Shown here piece after piece: positions 9,931 to 19,469 of a DNA stretch of 64,000 nucleotides. Made by a program: the position numbers and the translations under genes. The number at the start of each line of letters is the position of its first letter. The stretch's first letter is position 1. The notes under the pieces are model-generated. The model did not search any database, had not been told where the DNA came from, and was given only the letters and a program-made list of their open reading frames with translations. The stretch is from JBKQVT01 sp052139835 (GTDB taxonomy: Bacteria; Planctomycetota; Planctomycetia; Pirellulales; Thermoguttaceae): the NCBI GenBank assembly GCA_052139835.1, contig JBKQVT010000104.1, forward strand, positions 1 to 64,000, read 5' to 3'.

Positions 9931-11088
9931 CTAAAAGCTGCCGGCGCTGATCGTCAAGCCGTCGTTGCGCGAACTCAGCCGCCGGAAGACCTCGGGATCG
10001 ACCGAGTAGCTGATGCGATGCACCGAGCCGTCGCAAAAGACGAATTGCGCGCCTGCCGCGTGGGCGGAACCGAACTGGTAGGCGTATTGCCGCTCCTGGC
10101 CACCCGGCGCCATTGGGGCGCTCCCAGCACCGGAAAAGTCGCGCTGCGGCGGGAACTGCCAATAACTTGGGAGGGCCGCCACGCTGGTGGTTGCGCCACC
10201 CAGGGCGCCAAAGCGGATCACGTCGTCCTGGAAACCACCGACGTAACCGGAGTCGTCGTCCGGCTCGCCGGCCCCTTGGGGGGCGACGAAGTAGTAGAGG
10301 GCGTTCATCCGCTTCTCTCCCACCATGAGCGTGTTGGAAGTCCCGTCGGTCACGCTGGCCGGGGTAACGATGTAACTGCTGCCGCCGTTAAGGGTGCCTT
10401 GCATGACCACGATGCCGTCCACGGTGCCGTCGCCGTAACAGCCGCCGCCGTCGCCGCCGGAGCAAGTGGTCCCCGCGTTGCCGGCGTAGTCGATCATGGC
10501 ACGCCATGGCCCCCAGTTGCTGGTCGTTTCGCTCCGCACAACGGGTTGCCGCCGGGTCGGGCAAAAGTAGATGGCTGTCGGCGTGGCCCTCACCGTCGGG
10601 TCGTCCTGGGTCAGCCAGAGCGGCTTCTCCTCGATGTACGGCAGGATTTGATAGCCCCAGGACCAGTCCTGCTTGTCGAACTGTGCCGGGGTAATGTGGG
10701 CGGAATTGGGGGAAGAGGGGGTGCAGTTGGCCCAGGCCCGGCCATCCCCCCATGCCGACCAATCATAGCGTGCGCCTCCGTTGGGGAACGCCCCCGTCGC
10801 CGTGACGTGGCCCAAGAAACCCACGCCGATCTGTTTGAGATTATTGCCGCACTGGGCAAGCCGCGCCGTTTCTCGCGCCGACTGCACCGCCGGCAAAAGC
10901 AGCCCCACCAGGATGCCGATGATCGTGATGACCACCAGGAGTTCGACGAGCGTGAAGGCCCCACGGGGGCGGGCCGGGGAATGGCTCATTTTTCGGGCCG
11001 GGCACCAAGCGGAGGTTGGTCGGGGCCGAAAAATGTGCCTGTCCCCTTCGGTCCCATAGCTTCCGTTGCCAAGGAAAAGGGTTCGCAT
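9931..11088 (-). CDS. DUF1559 prepilin-like protein (type II secretion/pilin-type leader)
   Basis: Up to 385 residues. It carries the class III signal GAFTLVELLVVITIIGILVG, cut after Gly with Phe+1 and Glu+5. It ends with the DUF1559 H-X9-DG signature (HAAGAQFVFCDGSVH). These proteins are highly amplified in Planctomycetes and are presumed pseudopilin-like envelope proteins. Two starts compete. ATG 11088 has GAGG 6 bases upstream, but its first 33 residues include a translated palindromic repeat (10987-11050). ATG 10989 gives a normal short leader (MSHSPARPR) but lies at the repeat edge with no Shine-Dalgarno site. It lies 12 bases downstream of the lipoprotein gene, in the same operon. Confidence 0.9.
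   Translation of the reverse strand: MRTLFLGNGSYGTEGDRHIFRPRPTSAWCPARKMSHSPARPRGAFTLVELLVVITIIGILVGLLLPAVQSARETARLAQCGNNLKQIGVGFLGHVTATGAFPNGGARYDWSAWGDGRAWANCTPSSPNSAHITPAQFDKQDWSWGYQILPYIEEKPLWLTQDDPTVRATPTAIYFCPTRRQPVVRSETTSNWGPWRAMIDYAGNAGTTCSGGDGGGCYGDGTVDGIVVMQGTLNGGSSYIVTPASVTDGTSNTLMVGEKRMNALYYFVAPQGAGEPDDDSGYVGGFQDDVIRFGALGGATTSVAALPSYWQFPPQRDFSGAGSAPMAPGGQERQYAYQFGSAHAAGAQFVFCDGSVHRISYSVDPEVFRRLSSRNDGLTISAGSF
10987..11050. repeat. Palindromic repeat in the leader of the DUF1559 gene
   Basis: CATTTTTCGGGCC at 10987-10999 faces GGCCGAAAAATG at about 11024-11035, followed by TGCCTGTCCCC. Core and edge resemble the longer palindrome at 48927-48989 (ATTTTCGGGC ... GACTGTCCCC). Here it is read in frame as part of an unusually long pre-leader if translation starts at 11088. 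Confidence 0.6.
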
Positions 11089-11100
11089 GATGCACCTCGA

Positions 11101-11562
11101 TCAAAAACTGGGGGTATGCCCTGGAGGAAAACTGGCCTGGCGAAACTCCTGGTCCTGCATCAACTCGACATTCCGCCGCGTCGTCACGACATAGCGCCGG
11201 CCATCGACCCCCTGTTTCTCGTAGGCCAGCACGGGCGTCGACTTGGCCCAATCGACCGGCCTCATCAGGTCCACGCCCCAGCAGATCACAAACGGCTGCC
11301 CGTCGCGCGGCGATCGCAACAGCTCGTCGGGGTTTCCCAATTTGGCCAGCGCCGGCTTCAAGTCCTCCGCACTCTCGGGGGGTTTCTGCTCCGTCGCGCA
11401 GAACTGTCCATAGGCCGCGAGGATCTTCTTCAGATTGTCCGCGGCGGGGATGCGCGGGGTTTCCACCTTGACGGGCGCCGAGGAGGAGCAGCCCATCGCG
11501 ATCAGACACCACAGCGCCCAAGGCAATCGGCGCCGCCATCCTCGCGGGAAGTGCAGTGGCAT
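11101..11562 (-). CDS. Small lipoprotein paired with DUF1559 protein
   Basis: 153 residues from ATG 11562; the in-frame extension to 11604 adds 14 residues and hides the signal. The N-terminus (basic PRGWRRR, then a hydrophobic run to LIAMGC) is a lipobox, giving a lipid-anchored Cys at about residue 24 followed by SSSAPV. The mature part of about 130 residues is soluble and contains EDLKPALAKLGNPDELLRSPRDGQPF, similar in tone to pseudopilin-associated small proteins. Its position 12 bases before the DUF1559 gene suggests that the two act together at the envelope. Exact function unknown. Confidence 0.7.
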   Translation of the reverse strand: MPLHFPRGWRRRLPWALWCLIAMGCSSSAPVKVETPRIPAADNLKKILAAYGQFCATEQKPPESAEDLKPALAKLGNPDELLRSPRDGQPFVICWGVDLMRPVDWAKSTPVLAYEKQGVDGRRYVVTTRRNVELMQDQEFRQASFPPGHTPSF

Positions 11563-11643
11563 GGGGAAGCTCTTCTCGTGCACGCGGTTTGCGGGCGTCG
11601 CCACGCCGCCGGGGCTGGCCGCAATTCCCGGCCCGCTACCCGA

Positions 11644-11673
11644 AGTATACCGCGCCGGGGGGTAATCTGTAAA
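11644..11673 (-). promoter_or_regulatory. Putative sigma-70-type promoter of the lipoprotein/DUF1559 operon
   Basis: On the minus strand TTTACA (11673-11668, 5 of 6 to TTGACA) is followed after 18 bases by TATACT (11649-11644, 5 of 6 to TATAAT). The lipoprotein start is about 80 bases downstream. The site sits in the 266-bp divergent region with the PEP carboxykinase gene. Confidence 0.45.
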
Positions 11674-11828
11674 CCGTCGAATCGGGGTTTGCGGCGGGCA
11701 AGGGGGGGCGAAGCGGGGGGGCGGGGCGGGCCTTGATTTCCCGGCTCCGCCGGGCGATACTTAAGCGTTTGGCGATTTTTGGGTGGGGCGACTCCTGCCC
11801 CCGCTGTCACCGTGGAGAATGGTTTGCC

Positions 11829-13406
11829 ATGTATGCTGAATTTCGTCAGACGGCCAAGGAAATTTTTGACGCGGCGGAACGCCAAGGCCGGCTGATCCGC
11901 AATCCGGACAACGGGCGGCTGCGGTCCCTGGCCATGGAAGAGTCGGGCGTGGTCCAGAGCAAGTACCGCAACCTGGTGATCGAGTCGGAGCCCAAGTCCC
12001 GCGCCGCCATGATGACCAAGAACAACATCGACGCCTCCTTCGGCGACGCCGAGCGGCAGTTGCTCGCCCAGGCCAAGACGCGGCTGGCCAAGGAGGCGCT
12101 GGTGAGCATCGAGGTCGAGGTGGGCGACGGCAGCGAGGGGATTACCGCCCGGCTGATCGTGCCGCGCTCTGTGGCCCATATCGCCTATGGCGGCTCGAAA
12201 CTCTTCAAGCCCACCGTGACCGACAATCCCACCTACCAGGTCGTGCTCTTCTTCGACGAGCAATACGAGCAGAACAAGGCGAAGGATCTGCCCAAGAAGG
12301 ACATCACCATCCGCCTGGCCCACGCCCCCGACGGCCACATGGTCAAGTTCGCCCGCAACACCAACTACTTCGGCGAATGGAAGAAGGGCGTGTTCGCCGG
12401 CGAGGACTTCCGGGCGAAGCTCAAGGGCAACGGCATCTTCCTGCACTCGGGCTGCCGCAAGGACACGCTGGAGACCTCGCACGGTCCCTACATGACCAGC
12501 TACTCGCTGTTCGTTGCGCTGAGCGCCAACGGCAAGACCAGCACGACCTGCAAGATGCTGGCCCGCAAGGGCCGCGAGCGCTCCTGGCTCATCCAGGACG
12601 ACGGCGGCACGCTTTCCCGCGACGGCACCTTCCACGGCTTCGAGGCGGGCGGGCTGTTCATCAAGACCGACGGCCTGAATCCCGGCGAGCAGGCCGAGGC
12701 CTACTACGCCTGCCTGAAGCGCGAGACCTTCCTGGAGAACGTCTACGTCGAGGCCGACGGGGCCTTCGATTTCTACAACATGGAGCTGACCAGCAACGGC
12801 CGGGCGATCGTCGAGAGGCGCGATTTCATGCACGCCGGCGACGAGATCAACGCCCCGCAAATCCACAACCTCTTCATCATCACCCGCGGCAGCCTCATCC
12901 CCGCCCTGGCTAGGCTGAGCCACGAGCAGGCGGCGGCCTTCATGGTCCTGGGCCAATCACAGGAGTCCTCCGCCGGCGATCCCACCCAGGCCGGCAAGCT
13001 CAAGAACGAGTTCTTCTACGACCCCTTCCTCGCCGGCGACCGCAGCGAGCACGCCAACCTCTTCTACGACATCCTCAAGGGCAACGGCCACATTCGCTGC
13101 TATCTCCTCAATACCGGCTGGGTCGGCGAAGGCGAGCACTTCCGCGACATCAATCTCGGCGACACGATGGGGATCCTCGACTCGGTGCTCCGCGGCGGCC
13201 TGGAAGACTGGATGCCCTCGGAAGGCACCGGGCTGTTGGTCCCCCGCGCGGTCCGTTCCGTCGACTCGATCCTCTTCCACCCCGCCAAGCTCTACGGCAT
13301 GAGCGAGTTCGAGAAGCGGCAGAAGGCGCTGGACCAGCAGCGGGCGGACATCATCGACTCCTATCCGGCCCTGCACCCGGACATCAAAGCGGTTTTTCAA
13401 CAATAG
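11829..13406 (+). CDS. pckA: ATP-type phosphoenolpyruvate carboxykinase homologue, divergent
   Basis: 525 residues. PckA converts oxaloacetate and ATP to PEP, CO2 and ADP. Homology is visible across the catalytic half: EWKKGVF (Lys185/186, equivalent of the metal/substrate Lys), LHSG (His206), P-loop ALSANGKT (Lys236-Thr237), then IQDDGGTLSRDGTFHGFEAGG in place of GDDEHGWDD...FEGG, RETFLENVYVEADGAFDF, and LLNTGWVGEG. The usual GRSPKD substrate-binding element is not recognisable, and the P-loop reads SANGKT rather than SGTGKT. The family start chosen is ATG 11829 (GGAG 11 bases upstream) rather than the open frame from 11733. It is followed 12 bases later by the TlpA-like gene. Confidence 0.75.
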   Translation: MYAEFRQTAKEIFDAAERQGRLIRNPDNGRLRSLAMEESGVVQSKYRNLVIESEPKSRAAMMTKNNIDASFGDAERQLLAQAKTRLAKEALVSIEVEVGDGSEGITARLIVPRSVAHIAYGGSKLFKPTVTDNPTYQVVLFFDEQYEQNKAKDLPKKDITIRLAHAPDGHMVKFARNTNYFGEWKKGVFAGEDFRAKLKGNGIFLHSGCRKDTLETSHGPYMTSYSLFVALSANGKTSTTCKMLARKGRERSWLIQDDGGTLSRDGTFHGFEAGGLFIKTDGLNPGEQAEAYYACLKRETFLENVYVEADGAFDFYNMELTSNGRAIVERRDFMHAGDEINAPQIHNLFIITRGSLIPALARLSHEQAAAFMVLGQSQESSAGDPTQAGKLKNEFFYDPFLAGDRSEHANLFYDILKGNGHIRCYLLNTGWVGEGEHFRDINLGDTMGILDSVLRGGLEDWMPSEGTGLLVPRAVRSVDSILFHPAKLYGMSEFEKRQKALDQQRADIIDSYPALHPDIKAVFQQ

Positions 13407-13418
13407 AGCGACGCCTCC

Positions 13419-14725
<1,307 letters not shown>

Positions 14726-14729
<4 letters not shown>

Positions 14730-15994
14730 TGGATCACGCTGAAATCGACCGGGGTCTGGTCGAGGCGATTCCCCTGGACGCGATGGACCTCGGGGTCGAT
14801 GGAATAGGACACCTGGTGCACGGAGCCGTCGCACATGGCCATGCCGAAGGTGGAGGGATGGGCGCTGCCGAAGGCAGTCCAGTTGTTCGCGCCCCCGCCG
14901 GTAGCCGTGTCCACCTTATACCCCAACGTGCAGTCCTTGCGGGGCACCGTCATGAGCGCGTTGGAATAGTTCGGGCCATTGCTGGAACGGTCGGGGGCGG
15001 TGGTGACGGAGTAGCAATTGAAGCCTGTCCAGCGGGTATCGTCGCTGCTGAAGCCGCCGGCCCAGCCTGTTTCGTCGCCTTGGAACTGGTTGGAATAATA
15101 GAAAGCGGAATCGAGGAACTTTTCCCCGATCAAATAGGTATTACTCGCGCCGTGCAGAAGGTTGCCGGACTGGATCATGCTGCGGCGGTAAATCACGCCC
15201 GTTTCCACCCCGCTGGGGTTGCTGGGGTTCGGGGCGCCGGAGATACCGCCGGGATAACTCCCGCCGGGACCTGGCCCGTTGTAACCGGCGATGTCTTGGC
15301 CCTCGTAGTATGGATTTGGAGGGGTGCCCCACCCCGGATCCGGCCCCCAACCGGCAACGTCGGATTGGTAATCCCCGCCGTTGGAGGCGTAGTCGGTGCG
15401 GGCAATCGGACTCGACGTGGTCATACTGATGTTGTAGAAACACCAACTCTGGTAGTCCATGTACGGGAAGGCGACCGCTTTGCGACGCGAGGGGCAAACA
15501 AAGACCTGCACCGGCGTGGCGGCCATTTGGGCCCCCAGCGACATCCGCTGCCCGTTGGCGCCGCTGGTATCGGTGGCGTACTGGGGGGGCGGGCCCAAGC
15601 CCATGCCCTTGCCCAGGTCGTGCAGGGGCTGCTGTTCGATCCAGGGCAAGATGTTGTAGCACCAGCCGCCGGGTTGAATTTTCGTGAAGCCCTGGTTCGG
15701 ATCGCCCGCCCAGCGATAGAACCAGCCCCCCGTGGGAAAGAAACCCACGGCCGACTGGTGGGCGACACACGCCAGGGACATCTGATGGAGGTTGTTCGCG
15801 CAGGTGGTGCGGCGCGCGGATTCCCGCACGGATTGCACCGCGGGCAACAGCAGCCCGACGAGGATGCCGATGATCGAGATCACCACCAGCAACTCGACCA
15901 ACGTGAACCCGCGATCGCCTCCGTGGCTTGAGAATCGTGGCCGGACCGGCTTTCCATGCCCCCGCCGGACAATTCTAGAACAGGCGTCAGCCAT
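14726..15994 (-). CDS. DUF1559 prepilin-like protein, second copy
   Basis: 422 residues from ATG 15994, which has AGGAA 7 bases upstream. The in-frame extension to 16045 is judged non-coding. The class III leader is GFTLVELLVVISIIGILVG, followed by LLPAVQSVRESARRTTCANNLHQ, the typical DUF1559 opening. The tail has the H-X9-DG motif (HPSTFGMAMCDGSVHQ). A Gly/Pro/Asn-rich loop near the middle (PNPYYEGQDIAGYNGPGPGG) is longer than in the copy at 9931. It is probably exported and processed by a prepilin peptidase. It stands alone, with AT-rich upstream DNA (TATTAT at 16066-16071) that may hold its promoter. Confidence 0.9.
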
Positions 15995-16118
15995 GGCGAA
16001 ATTCCTGGACCAGATGAATACGGCCCGACGGACCGCAACCCCCACGAACTTCAGGCACTAGTGTAATAATATATCCGATATTCGCGGCCGGTACAATGCC
16101 CCAAAAGGGTCCCTTGAT

Positions 16119-16134
16119 AAGGGGACTTCCCCTT
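16119..16134 (-). terminator. Hairpin just after dapA, possible terminator
   Basis: On the minus strand AAGGGGA-AG-TCCCCTT begins 4 bases after the dapA stop, and a second possible stem (AAGGG/CCCTTTT) follows. No long U-run is present, so this is a weak terminator candidate. Confidence 0.35.
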
Positions 16135-16137
16135 TTC

Positions 16138-17025
16138 CTACAGCAGTCCGTAGGCAGCCAGCGTCTTGCGGAGCTTCGCCTCTTCCGTCGCGGTGAGCCG
16201 GGTCAGGGGCATCCGCAGATCGCCCGTGTCGTGGCCGAGCATCTGCATCGCCGCCTTGATTGGGATCGGATTGCTCGCCAGGCCGAGCATATCGCGGCAG
16301 AGAGGGAAGAGGCGATAGTGCCAGCGGCGGGCCTCGGCCAGATCGCCTTGCTCGAAGGCGCGGATCATGGCGATCACGTCGCCGGGGACGATATTGCCCA
16401 CCACCGAGATCACCCCCCGCCCTCCCAACGCCAACAGCGGCAAGGTCAGGCTGTCGTCGCCGCTCAGCACGGTCAAATCGGTGGCGGCCAGGATCTGCGA
16501 TGCCTGGTCCATCGAGCCGGTGGCCTCTTTGACCATGGTGATGTTGGGCAGCTCGGCCATGCGGGCGATCGTCTCCGGCTCGATGTTCTTGCCGGTGCGG
16601 CCGGGAATGTTGTAGACGCAGATGGGGATCTCCACCGCCTGGGCCAGGACCTTGAAGTGCTGGTAGAAGCCTTCCTGGGTGGGCTTGTTGTAATAAGGGG
16701 CGACGACCAAGGCGGCGTCTGCCCCGCTCTTGGCCGCCCAGCGGGTCAGCCGCAGGGCCTCCTCCGTGCTGTTGGAGCCGGTGCCGGCCATGACCTTGAT
16801 CCGCCCGGCGGCCGCCTCGACCACCGCGGAAATCACCCGCTCGTGCTCGGGATGCGAAAGCGTGGGACATTCGCCGGTCGTTCCCACCGGGCAGACGCAG
16901 GTCGTGCCCGCCGCGATTTGGAATTCCACGTTCCGCTCGAGGGCCTCCAGATCGACCTGGCCGTCGCGGAAGGGCGTTATGAGGGCCACGCCAAGGCCGG
17001 CAAAGTCTTCACTGCGGGTGGGCAT
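16138..17025 (-). CDS. dapA: 4-hydroxy-tetrahydrodipicolinate synthase
   Basis: 295 residues from ATG 17025; a GTG at 17034 is an alternative. DapA condenses pyruvate with aspartate semialdehyde, the first committed step to diaminopimelate and lysine. Family marks: VALITPF near the start, the pyruvate-binding GTTGE loop, catalytic Tyr in CVYNIPGRTG, Schiff-base Lys in MVKEATG, and GDDSL. Length matches the family. It is the last gene of the run ppiC-like, pdxJ, dapA on the minus strand. The space between pdxJ and dapA consists of a heptad hairpin element whose edge lies 6-15 bases from the start codon, and no Shine-Dalgarno sequence is visible. Confidence 0.95.
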   Translation of the reverse strand: MPTRSEDFAGLGVALITPFRDGQVDLEALERNVEFQIAAGTTCVCPVGTTGECPTLSHPEHERVISAVVEAAAGRIKVMAGTGSNSTEEALRLTRWAAKSGADAALVVAPYYNKPTQEGFYQHFKVLAQAVEIPICVYNIPGRTGKNIEPETIARMAELPNITMVKEATGSMDQASQILAATDLTVLSGDDSLTLPLLALGGRGVISVVGNIVPGDVIAMIRAFEQGDLAEARRWHYRLFPLCRDMLGLASNPIPIKAAMQMLGHDTGDLRMPLTRLTATEEAKLRKTLAAYGLL

Positions 17026-17039
17026 GGGGTTCACGTATG

Positions 17040-17137
17040 AAAGGAGTTAGGAGTTAGGAGTTAGAAGTTAGAAGCTGGGATTCAGGGGCAGTGGAGCATC
17101 GAAGCTTCTAACTCCTAGCTTCTAGCTCCTACCTCCT
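17040..17137. repeat. GGAGTTA heptad hairpin element, copy A (upstream of dapA)
   Basis: The left arm is a tandem of imperfect heptads (GGAGTTA, GAAGTTA) at 17040-17075. The right arm, 17100-17137, is its complement (TCTAACTCCTAGCTTC...). A loop of about 25 bases separates them. The element fills the pdxJ-dapA gap, so it would be transcribed as a long stem just before the dapA start. Copies B and C are at 30262 and 52629. Confidence 0.8.
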
Positions 17138-17848
17138 TCAGGTGATCAGGCACTTCATCTCGCGAACGGCCGTTTCCAGGCCAACCATCACCGCCCGCGC
17201 GATGATGCTGTGGCCGATGTTCAATTCGTGCATGGCCTCGATCGAGGCCACGGGGCGGACGTTCCGATAGGTCAGGCCGTGGCCCGCGTGCAAGGCCAGC
17301 CCCGCGGCGGACACTTGCCGGCCGGAGCGCTTGAGCACTTCGAGCTGCTTGGCGGCGGCCGCGCCGCGGCCTAGGGCATATTGGCCCGTGTGCAACTCGA
17401 CGGCCTCGACGCCCAGCGCAATCGCCGCTTCGATCTGCCGCGGATCGGGATCGAGAAACAGGCTGACCGCGATGCCGGCCTCGCGGAGCCGGGCGACGAC
17501 CGGCGCGACGCGCTCGCGGTGGGCGGCCACGTCCAGTCCGCCCTCCGTGGTCAGTTCCTCGCGGCGTTCCGGGACCAGTGTCGCCTGGTCCGGCTTGACC
17601 TGGCAGGCGATTTCCAGGACCTGCCGGTCGCAGGCCATTTCCAGGTTCAGCTTGACGGCGACCGTTTCGCGGAGGACCCGCAGGTCGCGCTCTTGGATGT
17701 GGCGGCGATCCTCGCGGAGGTGCAAGGTGATACAGTCGGCCCCGCCCAGCTCCGCCAAAACGGCCGCCCAGACGGGGTCAGGTTCGTTGGCGCGCCGGGC
17801 CTGCCGCAAGGTGGCGACGTGATCGATGTTGACGCCGAGTTCCGCCAT
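17138..17848 (-). CDS. pdxJ: Pyridoxine 5'-phosphate synthase
   Basis: 236 residues. PdxJ joins 1-deoxyxylulose 5-phosphate and 3-amino-2-oxopropyl phosphate to make pyridoxine 5'-phosphate in the DXP-dependent vitamin B6 pathway. The sequence shows the family opening ELGVNIDHVATLRQAR, the HLREDRRHI loop, KLNLEMA, VPE, ELHTGQYA and HAGHGL, ending with ELNIGHSIIARAV. The open frame continues upstream to 18211, but only ATG 17848 starts the family sequence. TATAAT lies 7 bases before this ATG, so the transcript could be nearly leaderless. The upstream foldase gene ends 43 bases away. Confidence 0.95.
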   Translation of the reverse strand: MAELGVNIDHVATLRQARRANEPDPVWAAVLAELGGADCITLHLREDRRHIQERDLRVLRETVAVKLNLEMACDRQVLEIACQVKPDQATLVPERREELTTEGGLDVAAHRERVAPVVARLREAGIAVSLFLDPDPRQIEAAIALGVEAVELHTGQYALGRGAAAAKQLEVLKRSGRQVSAAGLALHAGHGLTYRNVRPVASIEAMHELNIGHSIIARAVMVGLETAVREMKCLIT

Positions 17849-17854
17849 GCTGAC

Positions 17855-17882
17855 GATTATACCGCCTGTCGGTCGGCCAGCA
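17855..17882 (-). promoter_or_regulatory. Putative promoter for pdxJ, leaderless-type
   Basis: On the minus strand a perfect TATAAT lies 7 bases before the pdxJ ATG, with a weak TTGCTG 16 bases further upstream. A start of transcription 7 bases after the -10 box would fall on the A of ATG. The -35 match is poor (TTG only), so this is tentative. Confidence 0.35.
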
Positions 17883-17891
17883 AGGGCCGGC

Positions 17892-19289
17892 TCACTCGCG
17901 GCGGTCCGGCTCGCTGCCCGGCGGTTCGTCGTGGCGGGCGGTTTCCAGCCGCGGCGCGGCGTAGGCGTCGAAGATCGTCCAGGGGGGGTAGAGCCGCTGC
18001 ATCTTGGCCATGTATTCCTGGGCTTTTTTCGCCGACCGCTCCTGCTTGATCTGCTTGCGGATCTGCTCCTGGGCCTCGGGGAACGAGGTCCGCGTGGCCT
18101 CCTGGCGTTCCAGCACGCGGATGATGTGCAGGCCGTTGGCGGTCTCCAGGATGGTGGGGCTGGGCTGGCCGACAGGCTGCGTGAACAAGGCCCGATCAAG
18201 CTCCTCGGCAACCAGGCTCCCCTTGGTGGTCCAGTCGCGCAGCCCGCCCTCCGCGGCCGTGGCGCCGTCGGATTGGGCGCGGGCGACTTCGGCCAGCGGC
18301 CGGCCGGCCACCACCACCTGGTTCCCCATCTGAGCGATGGCCGCGTAGGCCGCCGCCCGGTTGGGATACTTGTCGGTGCGAACCATCAATTCCTCCCAGC
18401 GTGCACGGGCGGGCTTGTCGAAGGTGTGCAAGTGGGCCTGGTACCATTCCAGCAGTTCTTGATGGGTGATTTCTTCGTCCGATTTCAGTTGCTGGCCCAT
18501 CCATTGCCCGGCCATGTCCCGACGCATGAACCACTCCTTCTCGCGGTCCAGCGAGCTGCCGTAAGAGCGAAGCTTCCGGTCCAGCTCGTCTCGCGACTGG
18601 ACGTCCGCCTGCTTCATCAGCTTCTTCAGTTGCAACTCCTCGAAGTCCTTGGCCATGCTCTCCTGAATGTGGTCGAGGCTCTCCGCGGGGATCAGGTTGC
18701 GGGCGTCATTGCAGACTTCCAGCGTCTCAAGGTGCCCTCTTAACAGGTTGCGCAACAGCGTCTGGTGATCGGAGGCCACGCCGGCCAGCGGGTTGGGGTC
18801 GTTCGTGTGGGCCGCCAGGTCGTCGACCGCCTCCCTGATGGCCTGGACGAGCTGCCTCCGCACTTGCTCCTGTCGTTCCGGGGGAAGTTTTTTGTCCACG
18901 GCGCGGTCGAAGAGGTCGTAGATGCCGCCGAAGAGGTCGCCGCTGAGCACGTTGTCGGAACCGTCGCGGGCAAGCCACTGGCCGCCCTCGATGGGCACCT
19001 GCTCGCCCAACGGCTGCCCGGTCTGATCTCCCAGCCGTGAACGCACGTAACCCGGCGGCTGCGCCGTGCCCCCGCCCGGCCATGACGGGGGACGCGAAGG
19101 GGACGTGGGCTGGCTGGGTGGACCCGGAAAATTCTGGGCACTGCCGGGAATCAGCGGCGTGGGCGAGGGCCCCAGCGGCGCGCCGCCGCCGTTGTCCGTC
19201 CCCGGTCCCCGATAATCATCGGCCGCAGCCACGCCCAGCCAGAGCGACAGCCCCGCCAACACGGTGAACAGCCAGGTTCGTTGTCGCAC
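17892..19289 (-). CDS. Secreted PpiC-type peptidyl-prolyl isomerase/foldase
   Basis: 465 residues from GTG 19289, which has an AGGGG site 8 bases upstream and opens a signal peptide (RQRTWLFTVLAGLSLWLGVAAA). The frame stays open to 19403, but that extension is just translation of the GTGCCACTGGC repeat. The mature protein has a Pro/Gly-rich N-terminal region, a helical SurA-like part (about 150-300), and a C-terminal rotamase region with WTTKGSLVAEELDRALF and PTILETANGLHIIRVLERQEA. Such proteins assist folding of exported or outer-membrane proteins. It heads the run with pdxJ and dapA. Confidence 0.8.
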   Translation of the reverse strand: MRQRTWLFTVLAGLSLWLGVAAADDYRGPGTDNGGGAPLGPSPTPLIPGSAQNFPGPPSQPTSPSRPPSWPGGGTAQPPGYVRSRLGDQTGQPLGEQVPIEGGQWLARDGSDNVLSGDLFGGIYDLFDRAVDKKLPPERQEQVRRQLVQAIREAVDDLAAHTNDPNPLAGVASDHQTLLRNLLRGHLETLEVCNDARNLIPAESLDHIQESMAKDFEELQLKKLMKQADVQSRDELDRKLRSYGSSLDREKEWFMRRDMAGQWMGQQLKSDEEITHQELLEWYQAHLHTFDKPARARWEELMVRTDKYPNRAAAYAAIAQMGNQVVVAGRPLAEVARAQSDGATAAEGGLRDWTTKGSLVAEELDRALFTQPVGQPSPTILETANGLHIIRVLERQEATRTSFPEAQEQIRKQIKQERSAKKAQEYMAKMQRLYPPWTIFDAYAAPRLETARHDEPPGSEPDRRE

Positions 19290-19336
19290 GGAAACTGCCC
19301 CTGCAGCGAGGGATGGATCGAGTTGGCTATGCTCGG

Positions 19337-19403
19337 GTGCCACTGGCTCCGCCAGTGCCTTTTTGCCAGTGGCCCAGGCGAGCACTGGCAAAGCCAGTGG
19401 CAC
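19337..19403. repeat. GTGCCAC-type hairpin, GTGCCACTGGC version
   Basis: GTGCCACTGGC at 19337-19347 and its complement GCCAGTGGCAC at 19393-19403 bound the unit. Nested CACTGGC...GCCAGTG stems lie inside. It sits between the foldase and mfd genes and shares the outer GTGCCAC with copies at 3430, 9887 and 32905, but with a different stem core. Confidence 0.7.
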
Positions 19404-19407
19404 TCCG

Positions 19408-19440
19408 GCGCAACCGGGGGGATAAACCCCCCGGCTCGCT
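19408..19440. repeat. CCGGGGGG-TTTAT-CCCCCCGG hairpin, copy 1
   Basis: An 8-bp G:C stem with the five-base loop ATAAA (TTTAT on the other strand), flanked by GCGCAA and GGCTCGC. The same core and flanks recur at 49328 and 59587 in the opposite orientation. Here it lies about 30 bases beyond the mfd stop codon. Confidence 0.75.
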
Positions 19441-19469
19441 ATGGAGCGGGGGGGATTATAGACGCCAAG

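Noticed and set aside
8183..10162. Long minus-strand open frame across the end of the macroglobulin gene
   Set aside because: Shadow frame rich in Leu, Arg, Gly and Asp typical of antisense translation; no recognised motif.
8935..11736. 933-codon plus-strand open frame over the macroglobulin end, DUF1559 and lipoprotein genes
   Set aside because: It crosses real genes on both strands, and its composition (Arg, Gly, Ala, no domains) is that of an out-of-frame read.
17040..17137. Possible CRISPR array
   Set aside because: Units are 7 bases without unique spacers and no cas genes are present; it is a heptad repeat with inverted arms.
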